Shown here piece after piece: positions 9,001-17,525 of a DNA stretch of 64,000 nt. The stretch spans positions 124,001 through 188,000 of the forward strand of contig NZ_VOHS01000010.1 of the NCBI RefSeq assembly GCF_007896845.1, given 5' to 3'. How positions within the stretch are numbered: the first letter of the stretch is position 1; the number at the start of each line of letters is the position of its first letter. The notes beneath the pieces were generated by a model. The model did not search any database, was not told the DNA's origin, and saw only the letters and a program-made list of their open reading frames with translations. The DNA comes from Chitinophaga pinensis (GTDB lineage Bacteria; Bacteroidota; Bacteroidia; Chitinophagales; Chitinophagaceae). The translations under genes were made by a program, and so were the position numbers.

Positions 9001-9428
9001 TAGCCGGGTGTGGCCGGCCGGGTTAGTTACAATCATAGGAATATTAGTTAGAACACTATCAATAAAACATCGTCTTGTTCTTGTGATTAGCAATTCCAAT
9101 GGACATGGAAAAGCAGCCCAGCTAGTTCGTCTGATTTAATTTCACAGGTATGGTGAGGAGGATATGGAGCATCCTCCGCTAATCAAATTAATGGCTTGCT
9201 TTGAGTTTACATTCCCAGTTCAATAAAGATACAATATGTTTTAATATAATATAATGTTTTTCTTAAAATCTAAGTCGCTTATCCAATTAGTACTCAATGT
9301 AGTAGCGCACTCTACTGCAAAAAATAAAGGCATAGGAAAACCTATGCCTTTTATGAGTACAGATGATCTCAAAACTATGTTCAAACTACCCTTTATTATG
9401 GAACAAGCAAGCGTAGTTTAACCCATTG
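9001..9428. other. 428-bp intergenic region
   Basis: Carries the upstream region of the T9SS-cargo gene and the terminator (9319-9353) of the small charged-protein gene. The rest is AT-rich with no ORF, RNA gene or convincing promoter match. Confidence 0.4.
9319..9353 (-). terminator. Intrinsic terminator of the small charged protein gene
   Basis: AAAGGCATAGG-AAAA-CCTATGCCTTT is an 11-bp perfect stem at about 9328-9353. Read on the minus strand it is followed by TTTATTTTTT, a strong U-tract. It sits 75 bp past the 9429 stop and supports transcription of that gene. Confidence 0.75.
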
Positions 9429-9632
9429 TCATCTGTTTGCTTTGTCGCGCCTTTCAGGGTCGCGTTTGTCTTTATCTTTCTCAGACGATTCTTTCTTGTC
9501 TTTGGGGATGATCACCTTCAACGTGTCGTCTGCTGTCTTTTCACGGGTGATATCACGACTGTAGTCATTGCCCAGATTCGGACCTCCCTGTTCCAGACCG
9601 GTACTCCCGATCGACCTGTCTCTTACTGCCAT
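9429..9632 (-). CDS. Small, highly charged disordered protein (67 aa)
   Basis: A 67-residue ORF from ATG, MAVRDRSIGSTGLEQGGPNLG, ending in a dense run of K/D/E/R (KKESSEKDKDKRDPERRDK). No signal peptide, membrane segment or recognised domain; predicted disordered. The good start codon and the intrinsic terminator just downstream on the same strand favour a real gene. The low complexity keeps confidence modest. Function unknown. Confidence 0.5.
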   Translation of the reverse strand: MAVRDRSIGSTGLEQGGPNLGNDYSRDITREKTADDTLKVIIPKDKKESSEKDKDKRDPERRDKANR

Positions 9633-9918
9633 AATCTTAGATTTTATGGTTTAAAAATATAAGTCTACTCAGGATAACAAAAGTCCCAAAACCATGCCAG
9701 CAAAAGCAGGCACGTCTATAGTACTCAATGATTTGTATATGTGAAAAATCTCTTAAAATTTTCCGGCGGATTGATCATTTTCCCTTATTCCACTGTTTTT
9801 TCCGGGATTTTAGTGGTACCTTACACTTGCAGAACCGAACTGCGACCTATGCCTGATAACTATTCCCGATGCAGCATTTAGTACAACCAATGAGCATCTG
9901 AGACTAAACCTGTAAGTA

Positions 9919-10626
9919 ATGAAGGATAAGCTGCCTTATATCGCCTCCACCTATTTTATATCCCTGATCAAAGCGTATTTGCAGGGCCATAAAACGAAAC
10001 CCGAGATACTCGCTGAAACAGCAGATCTGCTTCCCGCTGCTGCCCATAAAGAAGTCAGCCAGCTATTGACCGCTGCGGCACATCAGATGAATGATGCCTT
10101 TTATGCAGATATCGTAGACAGCATTCAACACACTTCCGGCACCGTACCTACCCGAAAGGGACTGATCCATCATCTCGAAGCACTGCTGGATAAACAGATC
10201 AGCGTGCAGGAACTACTGGATTGGGCTACGTGGTATACCATAGAAGATGATCAGCTCAGTGCTGGTATTATGGATGATTTTGCTGTGGAGTATTTTTGCT
10301 TTGACTTCCTGCCTGCACATTACGAGGAAATGACAGAGGTACAGTTCAGACAGGTCTTACAATTATTCCTCTCAACACCGGAAAATACATTAAAGGAAAA
10401 GATCGCCCTCGCGCTTGTCATCGAAAAAGAAAGGCAACACTTTCTTTATTTCTTACGTAGTTTTCTGGAACAGCCACAACATACCGACGCCCTGAATACA
10501 TATCTCATGGCAAAATTCGGCATGGACCACCGCAGTTTCCCTTATATAAAGGAACTGATGGCCATACAAACACAACCGGAAAAACTGGAAGCATTGCTGG
10601 AAAAAGCGCGTATGTCAGCCGTTTAA
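9919..10626 (+). CDS. Hypothetical all-helical protein (235 aa)
   Basis: A 235-residue soluble protein, MKDKLPYIASTYFISLIKAYLQG, rich in leucine and glutamine. Helical segments follow one another throughout (ISVQELLDWATWY, FRQVLQLFLSTPENTL). No signal peptide, membrane span or catalytic motif seen, and I do not recognise the family. It converges on the LuxE-like gene so tightly that the two stop codons share bases (TTAA at 10623-10626). Confidence 0.75.
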   Translation: MKDKLPYIASTYFISLIKAYLQGHKTKPEILAETADLLPAAAHKEVSQLLTAAAHQMNDAFYADIVDSIQHTSGTVPTRKGLIHHLEALLDKQISVQELLDWATWYTIEDDQLSAGIMDDFAVEYFCFDFLPAHYEEMTEVQFRQVLQLFLSTPENTLKEKIALALVIEKERQHFLYFLRSFLEQPQHTDALNTYLMAKFGMDHRSFPYIKELMAIQTQPEKLEALLEKARMSAV

Positions 10627-11606
10627 CTGACCATCAGACTACATCCTCTTAATGCGGAATTATCCAGACGACCGAGTACTTCAAAACTCCCGTCTGCACG
10701 TAGTTTACCGATATCGTCGGTGGCAATGAATGCGCACGAATACACATTTGCGAGATCTACCACATTAATAACGCCGGAAGCATTGGCGGTTGACAACTGA
10801 AAAGGATCGTTTTCATCCCTGACCAATATCTTCATCCATGGTGGGGTGGTAAATAGACCATCGCCATAGGAATAAGCCTGCGATAACAGCTCCGTCATGC
10901 CATATTCCGCATGGATGTGTTTACAACCCAGTCTTTCTTTCAGATAGGTATGTACCTGCTGGCGGGTCCACTCCTCCCGGCGGCCTTTCATTCCACCGGT
11001 CTCCATTACTATTGTATTTTCCAGCTGCAGGTTATAACGCTCTGCAAAATCCAGTAAACCAAAGGTCACTCCTATCAGCAGTGTTTTTTGCTGACGGGCT
11101 TCCAGTTCCTGCAGGTGTGCTGCCAGCTTATCATGCTCATACAGGTAAAAACCGCTTTCCGCATGTCCGCTTCGTTTTACCATATCCTGTACCATGTAAA
11201 CAAGGGAAGAGTGCTGTCTTTCGAGATAGGATGGCAGTAGACCAAGTACAACGAAATCGGAAACAGGACCATAAAACCGCTCAAAACCGGCCAGAAAACT
11301 CTGTTCATAGACAGCAGCTTCTTTTACCAGATGCCGGCTGTTAATAGTCTGAGTGGTACCACTGCTTTCAAACACCAGTTCTGGCGTGAAGGAACCACAG
11401 GTAACTGTATGTGTCTTAAAGAATTGTATAGGTAAAAAGGGAATCTGCAGCAAAGAGCGTATTTCAGAGGGTTTCCGGTGCAGGGCGTCCGTGTAAGCCC
11501 TGTAAATATCATTCTCCCTGTACTGATATTGGAAAAGCTCCAGGGCCGCTGCTTCCATATCCTGCTCCTGTAATGTAAATAGTGCTGCCGTATTGATGCC
11601 ACTCAT
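10623..11606 (-). CDS. LuxE/PaaK-like acyl-protein synthetase
   Basis: A 327-residue adenylating enzyme. It shows the LuxE family layout: IPFLPIQFFKTHTV near residues 55-70, FESSGTTQT (phosphate-binding Ser/Thr-Gly loop) near 78-88, METGGMKGRREEW near 205-217 and the HAEYGMTELLSQAYS motif near 238-252. ATDDIGKL follows near the end. By family it activates a carboxylic acid as acyl-AMP and may transfer the acyl group to its own or a partner's cysteine. No luciferase, LuxC reductase or LuxD transferase is nearby, so the substrate is unknown. Start: ATG at 11604-11606. CAAATTTA at 11626-11633 is a minus-strand match to a TAnnTTTG -7 element just upstream, without a well-spaced -33. Confidence 0.85.
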   Translation of the reverse strand: MSGINTAALFTLQEQDMEAAALELFQYQYRENDIYRAYTDALHRKPSEIRSLLQIPFLPIQFFKTHTVTCGSFTPELVFESSGTTQTINSRHLVKEAAVYEQSFLAGFERFYGPVSDFVVLGLLPSYLERQHSSLVYMVQDMVKRSGHAESGFYLYEHDKLAAHLQELEARQQKTLLIGVTFGLLDFAERYNLQLENTIVMETGGMKGRREEWTRQQVHTYLKERLGCKHIHAEYGMTELLSQAYSYGDGLFTTPPWMKILVRDENDPFQLSTANASGVINVVDLANVYSCAFIATDDIGKLRADGSFEVLGRLDNSALRGCSLMVS

Positions 11607-11733
11607 GTCGCTTGCTTTGAACGTACAAATTTAGGGTATACGTAACAATCAAACGATATTTTACGTTATAACTCAGTGGTGCCGCTCGTCTGTAGGCATT
11701 AGCTAGACTTAAAAAATAATGTACGTTTGTTAT

Positions 11734-12177
11734 ATGAAGAAAATACTCGTTTTATCCCTGTTTGCAGTGGCAGCTATCTGTGGCGCATGTGGAAAGGACT
11801 CCATCGGCACCAAGCCTATGCTCACTTTCCTCTCGTATTCGTCTTCCCCTGTGATTTCCTCCTTTGGGATGGATGTAAACTTCCAGGTAAAGGATGGTGA
11901 CGGGGATATTGAAAATTCCTTCAATTTCGCTGCTATCTACGATACCAAACCACTCGATACAGCCTTTGAATCCCGTCCGATGCCCGGCGTGGATGCACAC
12001 AAGGGAACCAACCTTACTGCGGAGGTGATATTACATCTGGCGCCAACAGACTTTCCACAGACCGGTGATCAGCCGATCCTGAAAGACAGTTTACATTACC
12101 TCGTTTTCATTACTGACAATGCCGGCAATATAAGCGATACCATTGCGACGCCGAAAATTGAAATCCTCTACCAATAA
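11734..12177 (+). CDS. Putative lipoprotein, hypothetical
   Basis: A 147-residue protein with a lipoprotein signal: MKKILVLSLFAVAAICGACGKDS, lipobox ICGAC with Cys19. The mature part is acidic and beta-rich. It contains a calcium-loop-like VKDGDGDIENSF and later FITDNAGNISDT, a pattern seen in Bacteroidota lipoproteins with Ig/cadherin-like folds. The longest ORF begins at 11719; the ATG at 11734 gives the standard MKK signal start. Function unknown. Confidence 0.8.
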   Translation: MKKILVLSLFAVAAICGACGKDSIGTKPMLTFLSYSSSPVISSFGMDVNFQVKDGDGDIENSFNFAAIYDTKPLDTAFESRPMPGVDAHKGTNLTAEVILHLAPTDFPQTGDQPILKDSLHYLVFITDNAGNISDTIATPKIEILYQ

Positions 12178-12238
12178 ATCAATAAGCAAGTAAGCATTAA
12201 TAATCAGGCATTCGGCCGTTTAAAGGCATAATTCCTAA

Positions 12239-12267
12239 TTGTTAATTCTTATTTGTCTTTATATTTG
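12239..12267 (+). promoter_or_regulatory. Bacteroidota-type promoter of the carboxyltransferase gene
   Basis: TTG at 12239-12241 and TATATTTG at 12260-12267 match the Bacteroidota primary-sigma pattern (-33 TTTG, -7 TAnnTTTG) with an 18-bp spacer. The ATG follows only 4 bp later, so the transcript would be leaderless or nearly so. Confidence 0.5.
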
Positions 12268-12271
12268 ATTT

Positions 12272-13810
12272 ATGGACAAATTCCACGAACTCCAGAACAA
12301 GATCGCGACAGCCATGCTTGGCGGCGGTGAGGCACGTATCTCCTCTCAACATAAAAAAGGAAAACTTACTGCAAGGGAACGCTTACAGCTATTGCTCGAC
12401 GAAGGCTCCTTCGAAGAATTCGACATGTTTGTGCATAACCGTAACCGTGGGATGACCACTGACCAGGAACAATTTCCCGGCGATGGTGTCGTAACCGGCT
12501 ATGGGACTGTCAACGGACGACTGGTATATGTCTTTTCACAGGACTTTACCGTATACGGGGGCAGTCTTTCTGAACCGCATGCACGTAAGATCTGTAAGAT
12601 TATGGACCTCGCCATGCAGAACGGCGCTCCCCTGATCGGTCTTAATGACAGTGGCGGAGCACGTATACAGGAAGGAGTGGTCAGTCTGGGAGGCTATGCC
12701 GATATCTTTTACCGCAATACCCGGGCATCAGGCGTAATTCCGCAGATATCCGCCATCATGGGCCCCTGTGCCGGCGGTGCTGTATACTCTCCTGCCATCA
12801 CTGATTTTATCCTGATGGTAGAAGAAACCTCCTACATGTTTGTAACCGGTCCTAACGTTGTTAAGACCGTTACACACGAAGAAGTGACCTCTGAAGAACT
12901 GGGCGGTGCACATACCCATGCGGTAAAAAGCGGCGTGACCCATTTTGCCTGTGGCAATGAAGTGGAATGTATCCGCAACATCCGGCAGCTGCTTAGTTAT
13001 ATGCCGCAGAATTGTGAGGAAGATGCACCTGTCTACCCTTACGAAGCAGGTGATGAAATAAGGCCGGCCCTGAATACCATCATTCCTCCCAGTTCCAATC
13101 AGCCTTATGATATGAAAGACGTCATCAGTGAACTGACCGATACAGACAGTTTTCTGGAAGTACATAAAGACTTTGCTGAGAATATCATCGTAGGTTTCGC
13201 CCGTATTGCAGGCAGAAGTATCGGCATTGTGGCCAATCAGCCGGCCCATCTTGCCGGCGTACTGGACATCCATGCTTCCGTAAAAGGCGCCCGCTTTACC
13301 CGCTTCTGCGATGCCTTCAATATTCCTCTGCTGGTACTGGTAGACGTACCCGGTTTCCTTCCCGGCACCGATCAGGAATGGAATGGTATTATCACCAACG
13401 GCGCTAAACTGCTCTTTGCATTAAGCGAGGCTACCGTACCAAAGATCACCGTTACCACCCGTAAAGCGTATGGCGGCGCTTATTGCGTAATGAACTCCAA
13501 ACACATCGGCGCCGATCTCAACTTCGCCTTCCCACAGGCAGAAATTGCCGTAATGGGCCCTAAAGGAGCTGTAGAGATTATTTACAAGAGAGAAATCGAC
13601 GCTGCTCCCGATCCGGAGGCCCGTATGAATGAACTGGTGGCCGAGTATACCGAACGCTTTGCCAATCCTTATCTGGCAGCAGAAAAGGGGTATATTGACG
13701 AAGTGATCGTACCCGATCAGACGCGCATTAAGCTGATTAAAGGCTACGCCATGCTGGAGAATAAAGTGGTAAGCATGCCAAGAAAGAAACACGGGAACAT
13801 CCCATTATAA
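12272..13810 (+). CDS. Acyl-CoA carboxylase beta (carboxyltransferase) subunit
   Basis: A 512-residue biotin-dependent carboxyltransferase of the PccB/MmdA family. Landmarks are [21 protein letters not shown] at the N-terminus, the first oxyanion-hole region [25 protein letters not shown], and in the second half [16 protein letters not shown] and [15 protein letters not shown]. It transfers carboxyl from carboxybiotin to an acyl-CoA (propionyl-CoA most often) in the cytoplasm, or runs in reverse in methylmalonyl-CoA decarboxylases. Neither the biotin carboxylase nor the biotin carrier is adjacent. Full family length, clean ATG. Confidence 0.93.
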   Translation: MDKFHELQNKIATAMLGGGEARISSQHKKGKLTARERLQLLLDEGSFEEFDMFVHNRNRGMTTDQEQFPGDGVVTGYGTVNGRLVYVFSQDFTVYGGSLSEPHARKICKIMDLAMQNGAPLIGLNDSGGARIQEGVVSLGGYADIFYRNTRASGVIPQISAIMGPCAGGAVYSPAITDFILMVEETSYMFVTGPNVVKTVTHEEVTSEELGGAHTHAVKSGVTHFACGNEVECIRNIRQLLSYMPQNCEEDAPVYPYEAGDEIRPALNTIIPPSSNQPYDMKDVISELTDTDSFLEVHKDFAENIIVGFARIAGRSIGIVANQPAHLAGVLDIHASVKGARFTRFCDAFNIPLLVLVDVPGFLPGTDQEWNGIITNGAKLLFALSEATVPKITVTTRKAYGGAYCVMNSKHIGADLNFAFPQAEIAVMGPKGAVEIIYKREIDAAPDPEARMNELVAEYTERFANPYLAAEKGYIDEVIVPDQTRIKLIKGYAMLENKVVSMPRKKHGNIPL

Positions 13811-13816
13811 ATCAAA

Positions 13817-13941
13817 AATTAAGAATCAGAGAATTAGGAATTGACAGCGTTACGGGAATTATGATAAGAAATTAGAAATTAAAAAATTCTACCCCGATCT
13901 TCGCACTCAATTCCTAATTCTATAATTCCTAATTCTTAATT
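13817..13941. repeat. AT-rich nested inverted repeat
   Basis: Two nested perfect arms: AATTAAGAAT (13817-13826) with ATTCTTAATT (13932-13941), and AGAATTAGGAATTG (13830-13843) with CAATTCCTAATTCT (13908-13921). An extra ATAATTCCT copy lies between. It fills the gap between the carboxyltransferase and the UbiA-like gene. Similar words recur at 12229-12248 and 16494-16508. Confidence 0.7.
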
Positions 13942-13946
13942 GAATA

Positions 13947-14783
13947 ATGCGCGGCCTGTTCAATTTTATTATTTTCTCTTCTATCTATGTCGCCTGTATT
14001 GCCATCGTCATGATATGGCAGACCAATGCCCTTTTACACGTACAGGACATCAACCGCGCTTATTATTTCTTTGTATTCTGCGCTACCATGTGCAGTTACA
14101 ATTTCCACTGGTACCTTACCCCTGCAGACTACTCCACTTCTGAACGTATCCTGTGGGGAGCAAGACATAAAAATCTACAACTGGGCTTATGTGCAATCGG
14201 TGCTATTGGCGCATTGTATGGCTTCTGGCTACTGAAAGAACACTGGCTTGCACTCAGTGGTGCCGCAATACTGACATTCCTTTATTCAGCGCCTAAACTA
14301 CCGCAAAGAGCCTTTGTATGGCTGCGTAAGATCGCAATAGGAAAGACTATCTTCCTGACCACCGTATGGATCTATGTGACTACCGTCATGCCGGTGTTGA
14401 TTGAACAGATTCCTTATTCACATCACCTGCTGTTATTTGCTTTACACCGTTTCTTTCTGGTATATGCATTATGTATCCTATTTGATTACCGGGATCTGGA
14501 ATCAGACAAAAAGGAAGGTATCCGCTCGCTGATTACCTGGTTAAGTCCACATAATCTCAAAAGATTGTATATCACTTCACTGATATTATCAGCCCTGTTT
14601 GCCCTCGCACTGTACCCGGTAGACAACTGGCTGCTTACGGCTGTGCTGCTGGCGCCGGTACTGATAACAACGCTGATTACACGATACACCCTGAAAACCC
14701 GTTCTGATCACTATTATTATTTCGTGGTGGACGGTATGGTCATGCTATCTTCCCTGCTTCATTTTATCATCGCTAACATATAG
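13947..14783 (+). CDS. UbiA-like integral membrane protein
   Basis: A 278-residue protein with about eight hydrophobic segments spread over the whole length, matching the UbiA prenyltransferase fold. The second Asp-rich motif is present as FDYRDLESDKKEGI (near residues 178-191). The first motif (usually NDxxDxxxD) is replaced by YNFHWYLTPADYS near 52-64, so one of the two magnesium-diphosphate sites looks lost. It may be a divergent prenyltransferase or a non-catalytic member. The gene follows the carboxyltransferase by 136 bp, separated by a nested inverted repeat. Substrate unknown. Confidence 0.65.
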   Translation: MRGLFNFIIFSSIYVACIAIVMIWQTNALLHVQDINRAYYFFVFCATMCSYNFHWYLTPADYSTSERILWGARHKNLQLGLCAIGAIGALYGFWLLKEHWLALSGAAILTFLYSAPKLPQRAFVWLRKIAIGKTIFLTTVWIYVTTVMPVLIEQIPYSHHLLLFALHRFFLVYALCILFDYRDLESDKKEGIRSLITWLSPHNLKRLYITSLILSALFALALYPVDNWLLTAVLLAPVLITTLITRYTLKTRSDHYYYFVVDGMVMLSSLLHFIIANI

Positions 14784-14795
14784 CAGATACCCGGA

Positions 14796-14825
14796 TTGCT
14801 GTAAGCTGCCAAACACTTACTTTTG
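14796..14825 (+). promoter_or_regulatory. Bacteroidota-type promoter of the M42 peptidase gene
   Basis: TTG at 14796-14798 and TACTTTTG at 14818-14825, spacer 19 bp, a near-ideal match to the Bacteroidota promoter pattern. The start codon lies 22 bp downstream. Confidence 0.6.
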
Positions 14826-14847
14826 CAGCAATTAACTTGTAACAGCA

Positions 14848-15948
14848 ATGTCTAAAAAGCAAAAATCCATACTCAGCAAAGAGGCGCTTACGTTCCTGAG
14901 GAATTACCTCAATAATCCATCCCCTACCGGGTTTGAGAAAGAAGGACAGAAATTGTGGCTGGAATACCTGAAGCCATATATTGACGAGCAATATGTGGAT
15001 GCTTATGGGTCGGCAGTCGGCATTATCAATCCCAAAGCCCCGTTTAAAGTGGTGATAGAAGCACATGCTGATGAGATCTCATGGTTTGTCAATTACATTT
15101 CTCCTGAAGGTTTAATATATGTTATCCGTAATGGTGGCTCCGATCAGCAGATCGCGCCTTCCAAACGCGTACACATCCATACAGAAAAAGGCATCGTAAA
15201 AGCTGTGTTTGGCTGGCCGGCTATTCATACCCGCCTGCGCAGTACAGAGGGTAAGGATCCACAGCCAAAAGTGGAAAATATCTTTCTGGATTGCGGCGCA
15301 CGCAACCGTAAAGAAGTAGAAGACCTGGGTATCCATGTCGGTTGTGTAGTGACTTTTGAGGATGGTTTTGAGGAACTGAACTATGACTACTTTATCTGCC
15401 GTGCTCTGGACAACCGTATCGGTGGTTTTATGATTGCAGAAGTAGCCCGTATGCTGAAAGAAAAGAAACAGAAACTGCCATTCGGACTGTACATTGTCAA
15501 TGCAGTACAGGAAGAAGTAGGTTTGCGTGGTGCAGAGATGATCGCTAAAAGGATCAAACCGGATGTGGCTATCATCACAGACGTTACACATGACAGCACA
15601 ACGCCGATGATCAACAAGAACATTGAAGGTGAGATCCGTTGTGGTGCTGGTCCGAGTATTACTTATGGCCCGGCTGTACATAACATTCTCCGTGACCTGA
15701 TCATAGACACCGCGAAGCAGAATGATATTCCGTTCCAGCGTCATGCGGTAAGCCGCAGCACCGGTACTGATACGGATGCTTTTGCTTATTCCAACGATGG
15801 CACACCATCAGCCCTGATCAGTATTCCGTTGCGTTATATGCACACGACGGTAGAAATGATCAAGAGGGATGATATCGAAAACACCATCCAGCTGATCTAC
15901 CAGACGCTGTTGAACATCACGCCAAAAACAAACTTCAGATACCTGTAA
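14848..15948 (+). CDS. M42-family metallopeptidase (aminopeptidase)
   Basis: A 366-residue cytosolic aminopeptidase of the M42/M20 co-catalytic zinc class. Metal and catalytic landmarks in order: EAHADEISW (His and Asp of the first site, near residues 72-80), ALDNRIGG (bridging Asp), NAVQEEVGLRGA (catalytic Glu pair), ITDVTHD, and the C-terminal RYMHTTVEM carrying the last zinc His. PSPTGFE near the start is the usual M42 opening. It trims peptides, probably in protein turnover. Monocistronic, with a strong promoter match upstream and a bidirectional terminator downstream. Confidence 0.9.
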   Translation: MSKKQKSILSKEALTFLRNYLNNPSPTGFEKEGQKLWLEYLKPYIDEQYVDAYGSAVGIINPKAPFKVVIEAHADEISWFVNYISPEGLIYVIRNGGSDQQIAPSKRVHIHTEKGIVKAVFGWPAIHTRLRSTEGKDPQPKVENIFLDCGARNRKEVEDLGIHVGCVVTFEDGFEELNYDYFICRALDNRIGGFMIAEVARMLKEKKQKLPFGLYIVNAVQEEVGLRGAEMIAKRIKPDVAIITDVTHDSTTPMINKNIEGEIRCGAGPSITYGPAVHNILRDLIIDTAKQNDIPFQRHAVSRSTGTDTDAFAYSNDGTPSALISIPLRYMHTTVEMIKRDDIENTIQLIYQTLLNITPKTNFRYL

Positions 15949-15981
15949 TCATCATGATTGAAGGCTGACTGAAGTACAGAT

Positions 15982-16022
15982 AAAAAACAGGGAGTACGCC
16001 GTAAGGCATACTCCCTGTTTTT
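15982..16022. terminator. Bidirectional terminator between M42 peptidase and aroQ
   Basis: AAAAAACAGGGAGTA-C-GCC pairs with GGC-A-TACTCCCTGTTTTTT around a short loop, followed by TTATTTTT. It serves both the plus-strand peptidase and the convergent minus-strand dehydroquinase. Confidence 0.85.
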
Positions 16023-16049
16023 ATTTTTCGGATACTTGTTGCTATAAGA

Positions 16050-16463
16050 TCAAAGGAAATAAGCAATGCCTAACGCATAGCCTTTCATTCCGAGTCCGCA
16101 GATACTGCCTGCACAAACAGGCGCGATCATACTCTTATGGCGGAATTCTTCCCTTGCGTGAATATTACTGATATGGATCTCCAATACAGGTGTCTTCACA
16201 GCGGAAATCGCATCCCGCAGGGCAACAGAAGTATGTGTATAACCACCGGCATTCAGCAGAATACCATCGTAGGAGAATCCTATTTCATGCAGATGATTGA
16301 TCATTTCACCTTCAATATTGCTCTGGAAATAAGTGAGCTGCACGTCGGGATACTGTGCTTTCAACTTTTCAAAATAAGACTCGAAAGACTCATTTCCATA
16401 GATACCCGGCTCCCGCTTACCGAGGAGGTTTAGATTAGGTCCGTTGATGATCGCTATCTGCAT
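16050..16463 (-). CDS. aroQ: Type II 3-dehydroquinate dehydratase
   Basis: A 137-residue enzyme of the shikimate pathway. It carries the class II signatures: NGPNLNLLGKREPGIYG with catalytic Tyr22, NAGGYTHTS, and EIHISNIHAREEFRHKS with catalytic His97 and the Arg of the lid region. It converts 3-dehydroquinate to 3-dehydroshikimate in the cytoplasm and normally assembles as a dodecamer. Full family length with ATG start. It lies 75 bp downstream of the ubiX-like start on the same strand, possibly co-transcribed. Confidence 0.95.
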   Translation of the reverse strand: MQIAIINGPNLNLLGKREPGIYGNESFESYFEKLKAQYPDVQLTYFQSNIEGEMINHLHEIGFSYDGILLNAGGYTHTSVALRDAISAVKTPVLEIHISNIHAREEFRHKSMIAPVCAGSICGLGMKGYALGIAYFL

Positions 16464-16537
16464 ATATTGATGATTCGTGTTAATAACATACTATTCTTAA
16501 TTGTTAATTCATACCTGACATCATCCCTGCTTCTCCA

Positions 16538-17101
16538 CTACTCTCCACCCCAGCGGAACGTCTGTTGTTCTATGCCTGCCAGATCAAGTACACGGTCAAC
16601 AACCGTTGCGGCTACTTCTTCTATTGTTTTGGGTACGCTGTAAAAAGAAGGTGTCGCCGGACAGATAATCCCACCAGCTTCCGTCACTGCCAGCATATTT
16701 TTGATATGCATCAGGTTATAAGGCGTTTCTCTGACAACGCAGATCAGTTTTCGTCTTTCCTTCAGCACTACGTCAGCCGCGCGGGTGATCAGGTCATTGG
16801 AAATACCGGTAGCAATACGCCCCAGAGTTCCCATGGAACAGGGACAAATGATCATGGTGTCAAACCTGCCGGAACCAGAGGCAAAAGGTGCGTGAAAATC
16901 CTGTTGGGTGTATGTTTTAAAAGGCAGTTGCTTATAATCGTCTGTTCCCAGTTCTGTTTCCCAGACGGTACGGGCATTATTGGTCATAACCAGTGCTATC
17001 TGGTCGGTCTGTGCGGAAGCCGCCTGCAATTTATTCAGTAATTGCCGGGCGTAAACAGATCCGCTGGCTCCCGTAACCGCTACAACTATACGATGTTTCA
17101 T
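16538..17101 (-). CDS. UbiX-family flavin prenyltransferase
   Basis: A 187-residue flavoprotein. The N-terminal VAVTGASGSVYARQL is the FMN-binding loop. CPCSMGTLGRIATGISNDLITRAADV and LICVVRETPYNLMHIKNM are the conserved UbiX core, and CPATPSFYSVPKTIEE is near the C-terminus. By family it prenylates reduced FMN with dimethylallyl phosphate to give the cofactor of UbiD-type decarboxylases. No ubiD is in the window. CAAAGCTA at 17122-17129 is a minus-strand match to the TAnnTTTG element upstream. Confidence 0.9.
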   Translation of the reverse strand: MKHRIVVAVTGASGSVYARQLLNKLQAASAQTDQIALVMTNNARTVWETELGTDDYKQLPFKTYTQQDFHAPFASGSGRFDTMIICPCSMGTLGRIATGISNDLITRAADVVLKERRKLICVVRETPYNLMHIKNMLAVTEAGGIICPATPSFYSVPKTIEEVAATVVDRVLDLAGIEQQTFRWGGE

Positions 17102-17133
17102 TCTCTCAGCTTAATAGAATACAAAGCTAGGGC

Positions 17134-17160
17134 AAAAAAAATACCGGCCATAGGCCGGTA
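17134..17160 (-). terminator. Intrinsic terminator of the lipoprotein-ytxJ operon
   Basis: TACCGGCC-ATA-GGCCGGTA, an 8-bp GC-rich perfect stem at 17142-17160. On the minus strand it is followed by a run of eight U (17141-17134). Confidence 0.85.
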
Positions 17161-17195
17161 CTAAATTCTTTGGAATAAATAGTGAAAATGCTTCC

Positions 17196-17525
17196 TTAAT
17201 TTGAATGACTCACAATTTCATCCATAGAGATGCCACTGTGGCTTTCATCATACACGCATTCCCCGTTGCGGATCAGCAAAACCTGCGGTGATTCATGTTC
17301 AACATTGAAATCCGCTGCGACCTTGTTTGAAATGTCTCTGAATTTGATCAGATCCAGGTAATAAAAGGAGATCGTTTCCGGAGCGGCAGCTCTTTCCAGT
17401 CTTGACTTAGCTACTGCACTGATTGAACAACGCGTGCTATGTTTGAAGATAACTACCGGTCTGGTTACTGATGATTCCTTTATTTCTGATAACTGTGTTT
17501 CTGTCGTAAGTGGTATCCAGTTCAT
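17196..17525 (-). CDS. ytxJ: YtxJ/BrxC-type bacillithiol-linked redox protein
   Basis: A 109-residue thioredoxin-fold protein. The active-site region reads IFKHSTRCSISAVAKSRLE with a single cysteine (near residue 33) where BrxC/YtxJ proteins have TCxIS. SPQVLLIRNGE carries the cis-Pro of the fold. By family it acts as a bacilliredoxin, removing bacillithiol from S-bacillithiolated proteins, which suggests this organism makes bacillithiol. Start: the ATG at 17523-17525 overlaps the upstream lipoprotein stop as TAATG, implying translational coupling. The longer ORF begins with a TTG two codons upstream. Confidence 0.82.
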   Translation of the reverse strand: MNWIPLTTETQLSEIKESSVTRPVVIFKHSTRCSISAVAKSRLERAAAPETISFYYLDLIKFRDISNKVAADFNVEHESPQVLLIRNGECVYDESHSGISMDEIVSHSN

